55,874 nucleotides of DNA from Candidatus Competibacteraceae bacterium (GTDB lineage Bacteria > Pseudomonadota > Gammaproteobacteria > Competibacterales > Competibacteraceae). Shown here piece after piece: positions 41,961-50,641 of this stretch. A program made the translations under genes and the position numbers. The stretch covers positions 1 to 55,874 of the forward strand of contig JADJQQ010000009.1 in NCBI GenBank assembly GCA_016712625.1. The letters run 5' to 3'. Positions within the stretch are counted from its first letter, which is position 1, and the number at the start of each line of letters is the position of its first letter. A model generated the notes under the pieces. It searched no databases, was not told the origin of the DNA, and saw only the letters and a program-made list of their open reading frames with translations.

Positions 41961-43538
41961 TTATCGAGGCCGCAGTGGCGCACTACGCCCCGGCAGCGTC
42001 GGCGTGCGCCCACTGCCGTTGATAATATCCGTCACAGATGGCAAAAACCCCGCGCTAACCCCCGGTAAACCGGGTACGGGGATCGCACCGGGGTAACTCG
42101 CCGCAGGCGCTTGGGGCGCTTGAGGCGCGCCGTACAGTTCCGCCGCGGAGATGGGGTTTTCACCGTCGCCGATCAACGTGCTGTTTGCAAGGTCTAGCGC
42201 CGTGGCGGCAGATAACGAGCCGTTTTCAACCGCCAGTCGCGTCGCACTCAAAACATCTTCGCGCCCAGACTGCGACGTAATGTACTTCGTCATCGCCAGT
42301 TGTTCAGATCGCGTCACGGGTTTATCGAGCCCTTGCGCTGCGCGCGCGCGCGCCATCCCTGCCGCCTGTACCTGCATGAGGCGTTTAAAGGCCTGCGGCG
42401 ACCCTTCGGCGATGATCGACGCTTGCGTCGGTTTCAGATATGAGGCGATGCTACGTTGATTCGCGCCGCTTTGCTGCTGCGCAGTTTTCCACATGCCCGC
42501 GTCTTGCACGTTACGTTGATTGGCCGCCTGCGCACCTTGCGTGTACGCGTTGATTACCGTTTGCGGGTTCGCGCCGGCGCGGAGGAGGTCCGCGAGCATC
42601 ATCGGTTGCGCGGCCTGCATATTGGCCGGGGCATACATCGGAACCGCAGGCACCGGCGGCGCGGATTGCTGCGCACTCAATGCGTAGATATTCGGGTCCG
42701 TTTCGAGCCCGGCGGGCGCTGGAGGGATCGCCCTCAAGGGCGCTTGCTGGTATGGCGTCGCCTGCCACGCGTACCCCGAAGGCGCAGGAGCGGGCGCACC
42801 GGTCGGGGCCGCTGCAACAGGCGCAGTCGCCCCATAGCCGGCGACCGGGATTGGAATCTGCTGCCCCGGTTTGGCGTTCGCCATCGCTTGCGCGATCGCT
42901 GCGCGCGTGCCAGGTATCAATGCGCCAAGTGTCGGGACGTTTGGGTACTGGAGGGCGTTCGGCGTCGTATTCCCGCCGGCGGCATACTCGCCCGCGGCCT
43001 GCGCCGTCGGAATCTGATCAAGACTACCGAGGTTTCGCTGCGCCGCTCCGGCTTGCTGAAATACCTGATCAATCGTACTCGTCGCCCCGCCGCGGTACTC
43101 TTCGGGGTTTTGTAGGCCGTATTGGCGCGCAATATTGGCGCTGGCTATTGAATTCGCGATCGACTGTAGCGTGCTGCCATCAACTTTACCGAAGCGCGCG
43201 CCGTTGGCCTGTCGCTGCAAGTCTGAACCTGCCTGACCCGTAAGCAGGGATAAAAGGCCGTACGTCTGCGCGTTTTGCGCCTGTTCCTGCCGAACTTTTT
43301 CCGCCTGTGCAGCACGGGCCGCCTGTCCTGCGATAAAGCCTTGCATCGCGCCAGCGGCCATGGGGGTATAATCCATCCCCATGCGCGGGTTTCGGCGATA
43401 TTCCTGTCGGGCCTGTAGATACCCGGACATCAACCCGCCGAGCATTTGAAGCATAAGCGCCGTACGACTCGACGGGCTGGATATCGTCCCTTGTGCCGGG
43501 ATTGGCGGTGATATTACTGCTTGCGACGGTTGCGCCAT
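41961..43538 (-). CDS. Internal virion protein, gp15 position
   Basis: A 525-aa protein, rich in Gln, Ala, Pro and Gly, with low-complexity stretches between residues 230 and 330 and helical flanking regions. Its place between the small 93-aa gene and the 1431-aa gene equals that of T7 gp15, so an internal core protein is inferred from position; sequence similarity to T7 is not evident. The start overlaps the preceding stop (TAATG). The last residues (RSAPLRPR) and the stop two bases before the next ATG are only readable in this copy. Confidence 0.7.
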   Translation of the reverse strand: MAQPSQAVISPPIPAQGTISSPSSRTALMLQMLGGLMSGYLQARQEYRRNPRMGMDYTPMAAGAMQGFIAGQAARAAQAEKVRQEQAQNAQTYGLLSLLTGQAGSDLQRQANGARFGKVDGSTLQSIANSIASANIARQYGLQNPEEYRGGATSTIDQVFQQAGAAQRNLGSLDQIPTAQAAGEYAAGGNTTPNALQYPNVPTLGALIPGTRAAIAQAMANAKPGQQIPIPVAGYGATAPVAAAPTGAPAPAPSGYAWQATPYQQAPLRAIPPAPAGLETDPNIYALSAQQSAPPVPAVPMYAPANMQAAQPMMLADLLRAGANPQTVINAYTQGAQAANQRNVQDAGMWKTAQQQSGANQRSIASYLKPTQASIIAEGSPQAFKRLMQVQAAGMARARAAQGLDKPVTRSEQLAMTKYITSQSGREDVLSATRLAVENGSLSAATALDLANSTLIGDGENPISAAELYGAPQAPQAPAASYPGAIPVPGLPGVSAGFLPSVTDIINGSGRTPTLPGRSAPLRPR

Positions 43539-43819
43539 TACAGCAAACTCATCGTAGGATCAAGTCGCGTCTTACGGACGGAGAACGGGTTCGGAAAGCT
43601 ATCCTGCCCTCCGTAATTCATTGGCGACCCCATAGCATTCTGTAAATAAATCTGCGTTGCCGCTTGCTGTTGGTCATTGCTCGACTTATCACTTTTCGAC
43701 GAAAAGGGGTTCGAGAAATGCTGCCCGTTAGAACTCATATTAAGCAACATACCAAGCAAACCGGGGAGCCCGTATAGCAAGGGGGACGCAGGCGAAGAGA
43801 TACCAAAATTTTGCGACAT
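43538..43819 (-). CDS. Small virion-region protein (93 aa)
   Basis: A 93-aa protein with a hydrophobic Leu/Gly-rich segment (LLYGLPGLLGMLLN, residues 14-27) and a polar, Gln/Ser-rich remainder. A strong AGGAGGT ribosome site precedes the ATG at good spacing. It sits between the gp14- and gp15-position genes; it might be a small internal core component or membrane-interacting ejection factor. Family not recognised. Confidence 0.65.
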   Translation of the reverse strand: MSQNFGISSPASPLLYGLPGLLGMLLNMSSNGQHFSNPFSSKSDKSSNDQQQAATQIYLQNAMGSPMNYGGQDSFPNPFSVRKTRLDPTMSLL

Positions 43820-43832
43820 TTCTATACCTCCT

Positions 43833-43880
43833 TTAAATGAACATTAGGGCAGAAAACAGCATCCACGGCGACATTGACAT
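43833..43880 (-). CDS. Possible 15-aa hydrophobic peptide
   Basis: In the 78-base gap between the 238-aa and 93-aa genes, a short frame begins ATG with AGAGGG eight bases upstream and encodes a Met-rich hydrophobic peptide (MSMSPWMLFSALMFI). Its sequence is identical in copy 1. It may be a real micro-protein or only a spacer; the reading is supported solely by ribosome site and hydrophobicity. Confidence 0.3.
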   Translation of the reverse strand: MSMSPWMLFSALMFI

Positions 43881-43897
43881 AATTAAACCCTCTTTTA

Positions 43898-44614
43898 TTA
43901 ATAAGACGCAGCGGCCATGCTACCTAAAATCGGCGTAAGTATCTGCCCGCCGGGTACAAACGCCGAACCTATCGTCGCCGCGGTTAAGGCCGCCGGGACC
44001 GCCCATGAGGATACGCCCCCGCTAGACCCAGCGTAATTAAGATCATTTTGATAATTTTGGTACGCCTGTTGCGACAAGGATCCTGACGTCCCTGCTGCCC
44101 ATTCCGCCGGGTTCAAAACACCGCTTTGCGCGCTCTGGTACATATTTAACGCCTGCGCAATCGGGTTTAATAGCAAACTAGGGAGCTGATACGAGTTCAA
44201 CTCGGCCTGCGTACGCGCATTTTGCAACGCAATATTTTCGTTTTTAGTGAGAACGTCGGAGTTATACCGGTTAAACCCTAGGCTATTAAGCCCGCCGATA
44301 TTGGCGAAACGCGAGTATGTATTATTTCGTGCTAAGTTATAGTTATCTGTGATAGATTGCGCTACGGGCGAATATAACTGATCTGCGTACGTCGCGCGCT
44401 GTTCTGGCGTCACGGCGAGCGCCGATGAAATGCTGGGCATTAAATCCGCAACGCCCTGCGTTGACGCGTCCCACGTCGATTTTTGCGCCGGGTTAAGCGA
44501 AATATTTGTCGAATATTTACCGTTTTTATACGTCGTCGTCGATAAAGGGACGCCGCCGAGACTTACGGTACCGCTCGTCGATTTGCTTGAACTATTGCTG
44601 CCACCGCTACCCAT
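43898..44614 (-). CDS. Putative internal virion/ejection protein, gp14 position
   Basis: A 238-aa protein with a Ser/Gly/Thr-rich N-terminus (1-45), a helical, Asn/Gln/Tyr-rich middle (about 60-200) and a hydrophobic C-terminus with a possible membrane-active segment (ALTAATIGSAFVPGG, about 208-222). T7 gp14 also inserts into the host membrane at ejection, and the gene is in the gp14 place. The assignment rests on position and composition. Confidence 0.65.
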   Translation of the reverse strand: MGSGGSNSSSKSTSGTVSLGGVPLSTTTYKNGKYSTNISLNPAQKSTWDASTQGVADLMPSISSALAVTPEQRATYADQLYSPVAQSITDNYNLARNNTYSRFANIGGLNSLGFNRYNSDVLTKNENIALQNARTQAELNSYQLPSLLLNPIAQALNMYQSAQSGVLNPAEWAAGTSGSLSQQAYQNYQNDLNYAGSSGGVSSWAVPAALTAATIGSAFVPGGQILTPILGSMAAASY

Positions 44615-45161
44615 TCGCTACGCTCCGGCTTTTGCGCAAACGTTCGCGCCGCTGGTGTTCCCTCAGTTTATCACAGAACCAACGGCGGTCTGCGGCGTGG
44701 TACTCCTCCGCCCGAATATACATCGCCAGCGCGGCCACAGGGCCATGGCCGGGGATATCGAGCTTGTCGGGGATAAGGCCGCCCTTCTTGAACCCAAGGC
44801 CGCGCATGAGCCATTCTTTCTTCGTATCGCCGACCCAAACGCTGTCCTCAATGAGCTTTACGCCGAGTTCATCGAACATATACCCAAGCCAGTCGCGGCA
44901 ATCCCGGTAAAATGACGCGCCGACGAAGCCGATCGCGCTGACTTCAAGGTGCGCGCGCCCGGTGATATCGAGGAACGCGCCGAGGTAATACTTCGGGCGA
45001 TCCGGCGTTGGGCCGACGAAGAACAGCGGGTCGAAAAACGTCCCCGCAATATCGAGAATATCGTCGGCTCGCCGGCGCGCCTCCGCGATATTGGGGTACG
45101 TCCGCAGGTTGCAACGCGTCAGGAAGTCCCGATGCTCTTCGGTCATCACGTAAAGCGTCAT
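44607..45161 (-). CDS. gp13-like GNAT-fold virion protein
   Basis: A 184-aa protein whose middle portion (YLGAFLD, HLEVSAIG, a helix, then VWVGDTKKEWLMRGLGF, about residues 60-125) follows the pattern of T7 gp13 and the GNAT acetyltransferase fold, including the late VWVG-T motif shared with T7 gp13. A structural or chaperone role for internal core assembly is known for gp13 in T7; acetyl-CoA binding is not evident here. The gene lies between the large tail protein and gp14-position genes, as in T7. Its start overlaps the previous stop (ATGA). Confidence 0.7.
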   Translation of the reverse strand: MTLYVMTEEHRDFLTRCNLRTYPNIAEARRRADDILDIAGTFFDPLFFVGPTPDRPKYYLGAFLDITGRAHLEVSAIGFVGASFYRDCRDWLGYMFDELGVKLIEDSVWVGDTKKEWLMRGLGFKKGGLIPDKLDIPGHGPVAALAMYIRAEEYHAADRRWFCDKLREHQRRERLRKSRSVANG

Positions 45162-46717
45162 CGCCGCGCTGGCCCCCGGTCGTCAATCTCAAGCTCAATC
45201 CGATCGAAAAAGAACGACGCCCCGGCATCCGCCTGAAAGAACAACGAAATCGCGACGCCGCGCCCGATACGACTTTGCCGCAGCACGCTGGCGAGCGCGC
45301 CCTCCCAATTCGCAACGTCCCACTGCCCGATATCCCAAACGTCTTGTCCGCTGGTATCCCCGAAGTCGAGGAGACGCGTCGATACGGTGCCGTCGGGTAG
45401 AACGAGCCGGGCTCCGCAACGAACCTTCGATCCGTTGTATGTGCGCGTGTAGGCGAGAAACTTCCCAAAAAACTTGCGGGTGTTCATCTGGTCCGTCGCC
45501 AGATAGAGCGACTCCCATTCCGACGAAAAATCGACGCCGTCGAACGTTCGTCCTACGTTATTCTGAAATACACGAAACTCTGTCTGCGCGTCGTCTTCAA
45601 TTCGAGAAAAGAACTGAAGCCCGCTCGTTGGCACAAAAATTTGATTCGTAATCGCCAAGTCGCGTTGCATGATACCTTCAGTCACGACGTTATACGTCAA
45701 CGTCGTCCATCCGCCGCCTTTTACGGGGATAGAAAGATAGATCATCCGGTCAATCGGGTTAAAACAGGCATTCGCTTGCGACGCGCGCGTCAGGTCCAGC
45801 GTATCGAGAATCGGTTGCGCGGCGTGGAGCGGGTCCGCGTCTGTGATATTCCCCGTAACGGTCGTGTATTTCAGCCGCTTGAATCCGCGCTGCGACAGGA
45901 AATAGACTTCGGCGCCCACGGCAACGATGGTATCCGGGGCGATGCACCCGAGTTCTCGCGAGACGGGCGAGATGACAAACGGCGCGGTCGTCGCGTCCGT
46001 GGGGTTGGTTCCGCTCAACGCGTGGATGCTGTTCTCTTTGAACAACACCGCGATGCCGGTTGTCAGCGTTGACCCTCCGACAAGCGGGTCGCCGTCGCCT
46101 ATGTTGACGTCGATGACGTCCGCATTCGCGCCGCAAACGTTATGTGTACCAGCGTTCGGCGTCCACAGGCGGTAGGGGTAAACCGGGTCGCCAAGATAGA
46201 AGACGCGGTTTTGGTGGACGAACATAAACGTTGGGCGCGCATCGTCCACCGGGGCGACGTCAGGCGTCGTAACGGCGACATTGCTATCATCGACAAACGA
46301 GACGCTCGCCACGCTCGACCCGTCGTATTGCTTGATAACATCGACGCCATTGGCGAAAATCGCGTAGCCGTTGAACGTGACGAAACGCGTCTTCGGCGCA
46401 TCCGTTAGCCCGGCGGACATGGCCGTCCAATCTAGCGTCGTGTTGTAGTAGAGGTCGCCGTCGGAGACAGCGAGCATTTGCTCGACAAGCGACCCGCTGG
46501 AGCGGCGTACATACCAGTGAAGCCCGCGAATGGTCGCCGGTAGATACGGGTCAAAAATTCGTGCGTAACCGGGGCCAGTGCGCACGCCCAGTTCATCGAC
46601 GACAACGTTGCGCGCTTTCGAGGCGCCGCGAAGCCCGGCGAACTTCTTCGAATGCGTCGCGACAAGGCGGGGCGCTTGGGTCGCAATCCCCGCAGTGAAG
46701 TCCTCGTAAACCGTCAT
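45158..46717 (-). CDS. Large tail (gp12-position) protein
   Basis: The ATG at 46717 overlaps the gp11-like stop as ATGA, giving 519 aa; a longer start 45 bases upstream would add 15 Ala-rich residues. The protein is almost entirely beta-rich with repeated short strands and turns (for example residues 45-75 and 155-230), the profile of the beta-propeller tail or nozzle proteins that follow gp11 in podoviruses. It would form the tail tube tip with the gp11-like ring. Precise family membership cannot be named from the sequence alone. Confidence 0.75.
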   Translation of the reverse strand: MTVYEDFTAGIATQAPRLVATHSKKFAGLRGASKARNVVVDELGVRTGPGYARIFDPYLPATIRGLHWYVRRSSGSLVEQMLAVSDGDLYYNTTLDWTAMSAGLTDAPKTRFVTFNGYAIFANGVDVIKQYDGSSVASVSFVDDSNVAVTTPDVAPVDDARPTFMFVHQNRVFYLGDPVYPYRLWTPNAGTHNVCGANADVIDVNIGDGDPLVGGSTLTTGIAVLFKENSIHALSGTNPTDATTAPFVISPVSRELGCIAPDTIVAVGAEVYFLSQRGFKRLKYTTVTGNITDADPLHAAQPILDTLDLTRASQANACFNPIDRMIYLSIPVKGGGWTTLTYNVVTEGIMQRDLAITNQIFVPTSGLQFFSRIEDDAQTEFRVFQNNVGRTFDGVDFSSEWESLYLATDQMNTRKFFGKFLAYTRTYNGSKVRCGARLVLPDGTVSTRLLDFGDTSGQDVWDIGQWDVANWEGALASVLRQSRIGRGVAISLFFQADAGASFFFDRIELEIDDRGPARR

Positions 46718-47415
46718 GACGTGTACTGCGGCGTTAGCGTCTGCGGCGGCGTTCCCGACCAATAGGGGTCAACCGCGTACGCTTTCGTCGGCGCATTCCG
46801 CAGCGCCTCCGCGTGAACGTCGGTCAGGTCCGATTTAAATTTATCCAGCCAGTACGCGGCGTCGGGGTCGCGCCAGAACGCCTTTTCCAACGCGATCGCG
46901 TACGTCTGAAGCAAAAAGTCATGCTCCGCCGGGAGAAACGTCGTATCCGTGGCGACCGACAGTTCGGTGAAGGCAATCGACCCCTCAACGATATAGATGG
47001 CCGACAACGCGGGCACCGGGTAAAACGAAAGCTTCCCACGGTACCGATACCAGTATTCCGGCGAGCCCTGCGTTAGAAGCGAACCGAATTGCTCCGTCAG
47101 GTCAACGATATTCGATTGCTTCACGAGTTCGCGCGGCGCGGCGAGTGGGTAGACGTACATCGTCTGAAAAATATTCGTCGTCGCGCTTAGATTGTACGAG
47201 GCATTTCCCGGCGTTACGGTAATCGCGTCAAGCGTCTGGGGGCGAAGGCTCCCATACAAGCGCTTGAATACGATTCGATAGCCGGCATTCAGCGACTCGA
47301 CAATGCGTCGAATCTCCGGGCGCGTCTTTCCCGTTACCGCCGACGCCGACGCCGCATTCTCGTCGATGCGAGCGCCGACGCTGTTGACCATTTCCAACAG
47401 CGTCAGCGAGCCCAT
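46714..47415 (-). CDS. gp11-like tail tubular (adaptor) protein
   Basis: The 233-aa protein has a helical N-terminal region typical of podovirus adaptor proteins (residues 1-55; LLEMVNSVGARI and RRIVESLNAGYRIV), a beta-rich middle and a late helix with FLLQTYAIALEKAFW, as in T7 gp11-type connectors that join the portal to the tail. Copy 2 is intact; copy 1 (5800-6499) has two homopolymer deletions. It is four bases from the upstream 187-aa gene and overlaps the downstream tail gene. Confidence 0.75.
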   Translation of the reverse strand: MGSLTLLEMVNSVGARIDENAASASAVTGKTRPEIRRIVESLNAGYRIVFKRLYGSLRPQTLDAITVTPGNASYNLSATTNIFQTMYVYPLAAPRELVKQSNIVDLTEQFGSLLTQGSPEYWYRYRGKLSFYPVPALSAIYIVEGSIAFTELSVATDTTFLPAEHDFLLQTYAIALEKAFWRDPDAAYWLDKFKSDLTDVHAEALRNAPTKAYAVDPYWSGTPPQTLTPQYTS

Positions 47416-47418
47416 GGC

Positions 47419-47982
47419 CTATACCTCAAACGGCTCGGCGGGAGGGCCTTCATCGGGCGGGCCTTCAACGGGCGGCGCGACTTCTTCCGTCGCTACGGCG
47501 TCGGGGGTTTCCTCCGTCTCAACCGCGCGCTTCCCGCGTTTCTTCGCGGGGGCCTCGGGAGGGATAACGCCGGCTTCCGTCAGAACTTGCCGAACGATAT
47601 CGCGCAACATCTCCGCATCCGGCACGAAGGCGACCTGCGGCGGCGCGAACGGGCTCGCCTGATTCTCGGCGAACAGCCCGACGGGGTTCACGACGACAAC
47701 CGGGTGCCGTTCCGCGCTGCCGTCCATCGCAAGCGTAGCGTTCGGCGAAGTGGTCGCGGGGCGCGGGAGCGGGCGGAGCGGATTCTTCGCGAAGTGGGCG
47801 AGGTATCCCTCGCATTTCTCGCGTTCCGCGTCATCTTCAAACGTAACGGTAACGTCATCATGCTGCGTCAGCCAGTAGCCATCTTCGACAGGGACCGCCA
47901 TTTGAGCCCCCTGCGGGATCGCGAGGCGTACGCCGAATGGCGAGATACGCTCGACGCCTGACTTTGCGGTGGATACGAACAT
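47419..47982 (-). CDS. Virion-region protein between capsid and gp11-like genes (187 aa)
   Basis: A 187-aa protein with a compact beta-rich N-terminal domain (about residues 1-60; YWLTQHDDVTVTFEDD), a flexible middle, a helix (MLRDIVRQVLTEA, about 130-142) and a Lys/Arg then Glu/Pro-rich tail. It could be a capsid-decorating or head-completion protein; the family is not recognised. It is the first gene after the capsid terminator. Confidence 0.65.
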   Translation of the reverse strand: MFVSTAKSGVERISPFGVRLAIPQGAQMAVPVEDGYWLTQHDDVTVTFEDDAEREKCEGYLAHFAKNPLRPLPRPATTSPNATLAMDGSAERHPVVVVNPVGLFAENQASPFAPPQVAFVPDAEMLRDIVRQVLTEAGVIPPEAPAKKRGKRAVETEETPDAVATEEVAPPVEGPPDEGPPAEPFEV

Positions 47983-47994
47983 TTACGGTTCTCC

Positions 47995-48030
47995 TGAAAA
48001 AGAAGGGCGTAACGTGTCCGCTACGCCCTT
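47995..48030 (-). terminator. Rho-independent terminator after the major capsid gene
   Basis: On the minus strand AAGGGCGTA and TACGCCCTT form a perfect 9-bp stem around a 10-base loop, followed by CTTTTTC. It sits in the 82-base gap after the capsid gene, the position of the Tphi terminator behind gene 10 in T7. Partial termination there would make capsid transcripts more abundant than those of downstream tail genes. Confidence 0.85.
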
Positions 48031-48064
48031 GACACGAAAAACGGAGATCACTTAGGAGGGGTAT

Positions 48065-49192
48065 TTACGTGATGGACGTGAACCAACGAGACGTATCGGC
48101 GCCGTTCATCGACTCAAGCGTCACCTCCGACAGCTTCATCACTTTGTCGCTATCGCCGGTTTTGCCGAGCGGCTCCTCAACGCCAATCCGACCGGGGACC
48201 GGCAGGAGCTTGACGCGGGATTTGTCGAAAGCGCACGCGCAACCGTTGGGGATGCACGTCGAACGCATGATGGTCAGCGGGGCTGAGCCAAATTCGTACG
48301 TATCCCAATCGGCCTGAATGCGACGTTCCGTGTTCGTCACGCCGCCACCGGTTACGAGGGCCGACTTCAGCGCCGTGATTTTCGAGTACAGGCTATTCGG
48401 AACGCTCAGACACAGGCTGTTCGGGTCCGCGCCGCCTTCGAGCAACGGAATGATGACCTTCTGTTCGAGGAAGGTCTTGTCCAGCGTGTAGCCGGCGTTA
48501 TCCTTCGTGGCGTAGTACCGGATTCCGCCCATGCGCCGCACGGCTTCGTTGGTCGAACCGACGCGCGTTCCGAGATACACGGCATCCGCGATCATTTTCA
48601 TGATCTGGATATCCTTCTCGGCGAGCTGTTTCGCCAGCGTGTTATCGCCGGCCAGCCCTTTGAACGCTTGCATCGAGCCCGACAGCACGAGTTCGCGCCG
48701 GAACACTTGCGTCATGTTGTAGGCCGTGGTCGCCGACTCGAAGAAGTCTTGCGACATATCCGACCCTTCAGCCCATTGATAGAGCGTCTTGATCGTTGCG
48801 CCTGCCGTGTGGGCCGCTGCGGTCGTTCCGTTCTGCGCACGGGTGACGGTCAGGGTGTCCGTACCGGCGCCCGCCGTGACGAGAACTTCCTCGTAATCGA
48901 TTTGCAGAAGACAATAAAAACCGGAGCCGGTTACGCTGTTCTTGACGTCGAGTTTCGCCCCGAAGCCGGCCGGAACCGTGAGCGACGTCGCCACGTTCGT
49001 GATATCGGCGGCAAGCGTCGTCGTGTTGGATTTCAGGTATTTATCGCCCCATTCATGCCGTGCGGCTCGCGCCACGACGGAGGGATCCCATGTCATATCG
49101 TAAATCGGATCAGGGCGTTCGCCGCTATACGTGGCGATCGAAATGACGTCCCGCAAGTCCTGCGGGTTTACGGTATTAAGCCATTGGGCCAT
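48065..49192 (-). CDS. Major capsid protein, SU10/DUF5309 type
   Basis: A 375-aa HK97-fold capsid protein of the SU10_MCP (DUF5309) type: PIYDMTWDPSVVARAARHEWGDKYL near the N-terminus, a beta-rich insert (about residues 55-140, LQIDYEEVLV and TLTVTRAQNGT), then RRMGGIRYYATKDNAG and the C-terminal domain with SVPNSLYSKI. It is in the T7 gene 10 position, after a strong AGGAGAG ribosome site, and is followed by a terminator. No maturation protease gene was seen nearby, so no head-protein cleavage is predicted. Confidence 0.9.
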   Translation of the reverse strand: MAQWLNTVNPQDLRDVISIATYSGERPDPIYDMTWDPSVVARAARHEWGDKYLKSNTTTLAADITNVATSLTVPAGFGAKLDVKNSVTGSGFYCLLQIDYEEVLVTAGAGTDTLTVTRAQNGTTAAAHTAGATIKTLYQWAEGSDMSQDFFESATTAYNMTQVFRRELVLSGSMQAFKGLAGDNTLAKQLAEKDIQIMKMIADAVYLGTRVGSTNEAVRRMGGIRYYATKDNAGYTLDKTFLEQKVIIPLLEGGADPNSLCLSVPNSLYSKITALKSALVTGGGVTNTERRIQADWDTYEFGSAPLTIMRSTCIPNGCACAFDKSRVKLLPVPGRIGVEEPLGKTGDSDKVMKLSEVTLESMNGADTSRWFTSIT

Positions 49193-49214
49193 GTTCTAAC
49201 TCTCCTGTTTAGCG

Positions 49215-50357
49215 TCAACGCCCCGGAAACAGGGTCTTGATTCGCTGCTGATTATACGCATCCAGCGTCGTCGGAGGCTGAGCCGCTTGGAACTGGCCCA
49301 GATGGTTCCGGTATGCCGATGGTGCGGGTTGTACGGGTGGCGCAGGAGACACGGCCACAGGTGGAGGGGTAGCGGGCGCCGCAGCGGGAGCTTGGTATTC
49401 CTTCGCTGCGATCGCGACGATACTTTCCGTCAGTCTAGCATACTCCGCCGGGTTTGTGTGAGGGTTCATCAAAAGCTCGCGCGGCATCAGGAGCGGGGCG
49501 AGGTCATTGAAGCGTTTCTCAGCGAACGCCTTCGCATTTGCATCCGTCGCCAAGGCAGGGAACGCGGTGATAAATTTACGGCCCATTTCCTGTTGAGTCT
49601 GATTGAACTGCGCCTGCTGGACCATGGGTTGAACGTCCGTAAAGCGCTGGTCAACGCCATGCTGAAGCGCGTACATTTGCGACAGAAGCGTGCCAATAAC
49701 CGGCGCAATAGTCGCGTGGATGAACTGTTCAAGAACCGGCGTGTAGTTCTGATTCGACAGGCCGAGTTCTTCAAGCGCATCCTTGCCAAATAGCTCCTGT
49801 GCCGTAATCTCGGGCCGCTGCTGTATAGCCTGATACGCCTCCTGCTGGAGCTGTTGCGCATACGCTTGCGGCTCTACCGCCGGGGGCGCTTGATTTTGCG
49901 GCGCTTGAGAGGTTTGGCCCGAGGCTGTTTGAAGCATCGCGGCAAGCTGCGCCGGGTTCGTTTGCGCCAGCGCGAATAACGCGTCTTTCGCCGCGAGGGT
50001 AGGATCTACCGGTGCGGCGGGGTCAAGGGGCGCAGCGGGGTCAATGGGCGCAGCGGGGTCAATGGGCGCGGCAGGATCAGCCGGAGGCGTAGGAGGGGTC
50101 TCCCCACGGATTGCAGCGCTACGCGCGGCCAGAACTTGGGCGAGAGACGTCCCCTGCTGCGTCGGGTTCGGCGCGAGCGATATCGGCGCCGCGGGTGTTG
50201 TGGGCGCGGCTGGAGTCGCTGGCGTTACAGGCGTGGCCGGAGTCGCTGGCGTTACAGGCGTGGCCGGAGTCGCTGGCGCGGCTGGAGTCGCGGGTGTTGC
50301 GGGCGTGGCCGGAGTCGCTGGCGCGGCTGGCGTGGCTGGTGTTGCGGGTGTCGTCAT
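49215..50357 (-). CDS. Scaffold-like protein with Pro-Ala-Thr repeats
   Basis: The 380-aa product sits in the T7 gene 9 (scaffold) position. Its N-terminal ~60 residues are repeated TPATPA/APATPA-type units, then further PAAPIDP/LDP units (about 95-120). The rest is predicted helical and Gln/Ala-rich, like other phage scaffolds, ending in a basic tip. The start overlaps the preceding stop (ATGA). Scaffolds are usually lost from the mature head; the long repeat arm could set head size or bind the portal. Confidence 0.75.
   Translation of the reverse strand: MTTPATPATPAAPATPATPATPATPAAPATPATPVTPATPATPVTPATPAAPTTPAAPISLAPNPTQQGTSLAQVLAARSAAIRGETPPTPPADPAAPIDPAAPIDPAAPLDPAAPVDPTLAAKDALFALAQTNPAQLAAMLQTASGQTSQAPQNQAPPAVEPQAYAQQLQQEAYQAIQQRPEITAQELFGKDALEELGLSNQNYTPVLEQFIHATIAPVIGTLLSQMYALQHGVDQRFTDVQPMVQQAQFNQTQQEMGRKFITAFPALATDANAKAFAEKRFNDLAPLLMPRELLMNPHTNPAEYARLTESIVAIAAKEYQAPAAAPATPPPVAVSPAPPVQPAPSAYRNHLGQFQAAQPPTTLDAYNQQRIKTLFPGR
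50190..50352 (-). repeat. Degenerate short tandem repeats coding for Pro-Ala-Thr arm
   Basis: GC-rich, near-tandem units encode the repeated Thr-Pro-Ala/Ala-Pro-Ala pattern at the start of the scaffold-like protein. The same stretch lies at about 9274-9436 in copy 1. Such tracts are prone to slippage and assembly collapse. Confidence 0.75.
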
Positions 50358-50641
50358 AGCGTTTCCTTTCCGGGCATTTCATCCGGGTAAACAGGGGTGT
50401 CTGCGTTCGGCAACATCGGGAACGGGGGTTGTTCCATAGCGTGAATCGCCGCTATGACCATATTCGCGCCGACACCGCTAATAGTGCAGTCGATCAGATA
50501 GTCAAGCGCGCTTTCGCTCGCGGGCGTTCGACGAAACAACATCCGCTCGAAATGAGTTTTTAGCGCTACGGTACACGGGTGTTTCAACCACTCCGCGTGC
50601 GCGTTATTCGCCGCTTCCTTTTGGCTTTGGCTTTGCGTCAT
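50354..50641 (-). CDS. Protein between portal and scaffold genes (95 aa)
   Basis: A 95-aa, mainly helical protein with an N-terminal QSQSQKEAANNAHAEW stretch and a C-terminal Pro-rich end. It begins inside the portal gene (38-base overlap) and its stop overlaps the scaffold start (ATGA). It may be an assembly accessory protein; family not recognised. Confidence 0.65.
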   Translation of the reverse strand: MTQSQSQKEAANNAHAEWLKHPCTVALKTHFERMLFRRTPASESALDYLIDCTISGVGANMVIAAIHAMEQPPFPMLPNADTPVYPDEMPGKETL

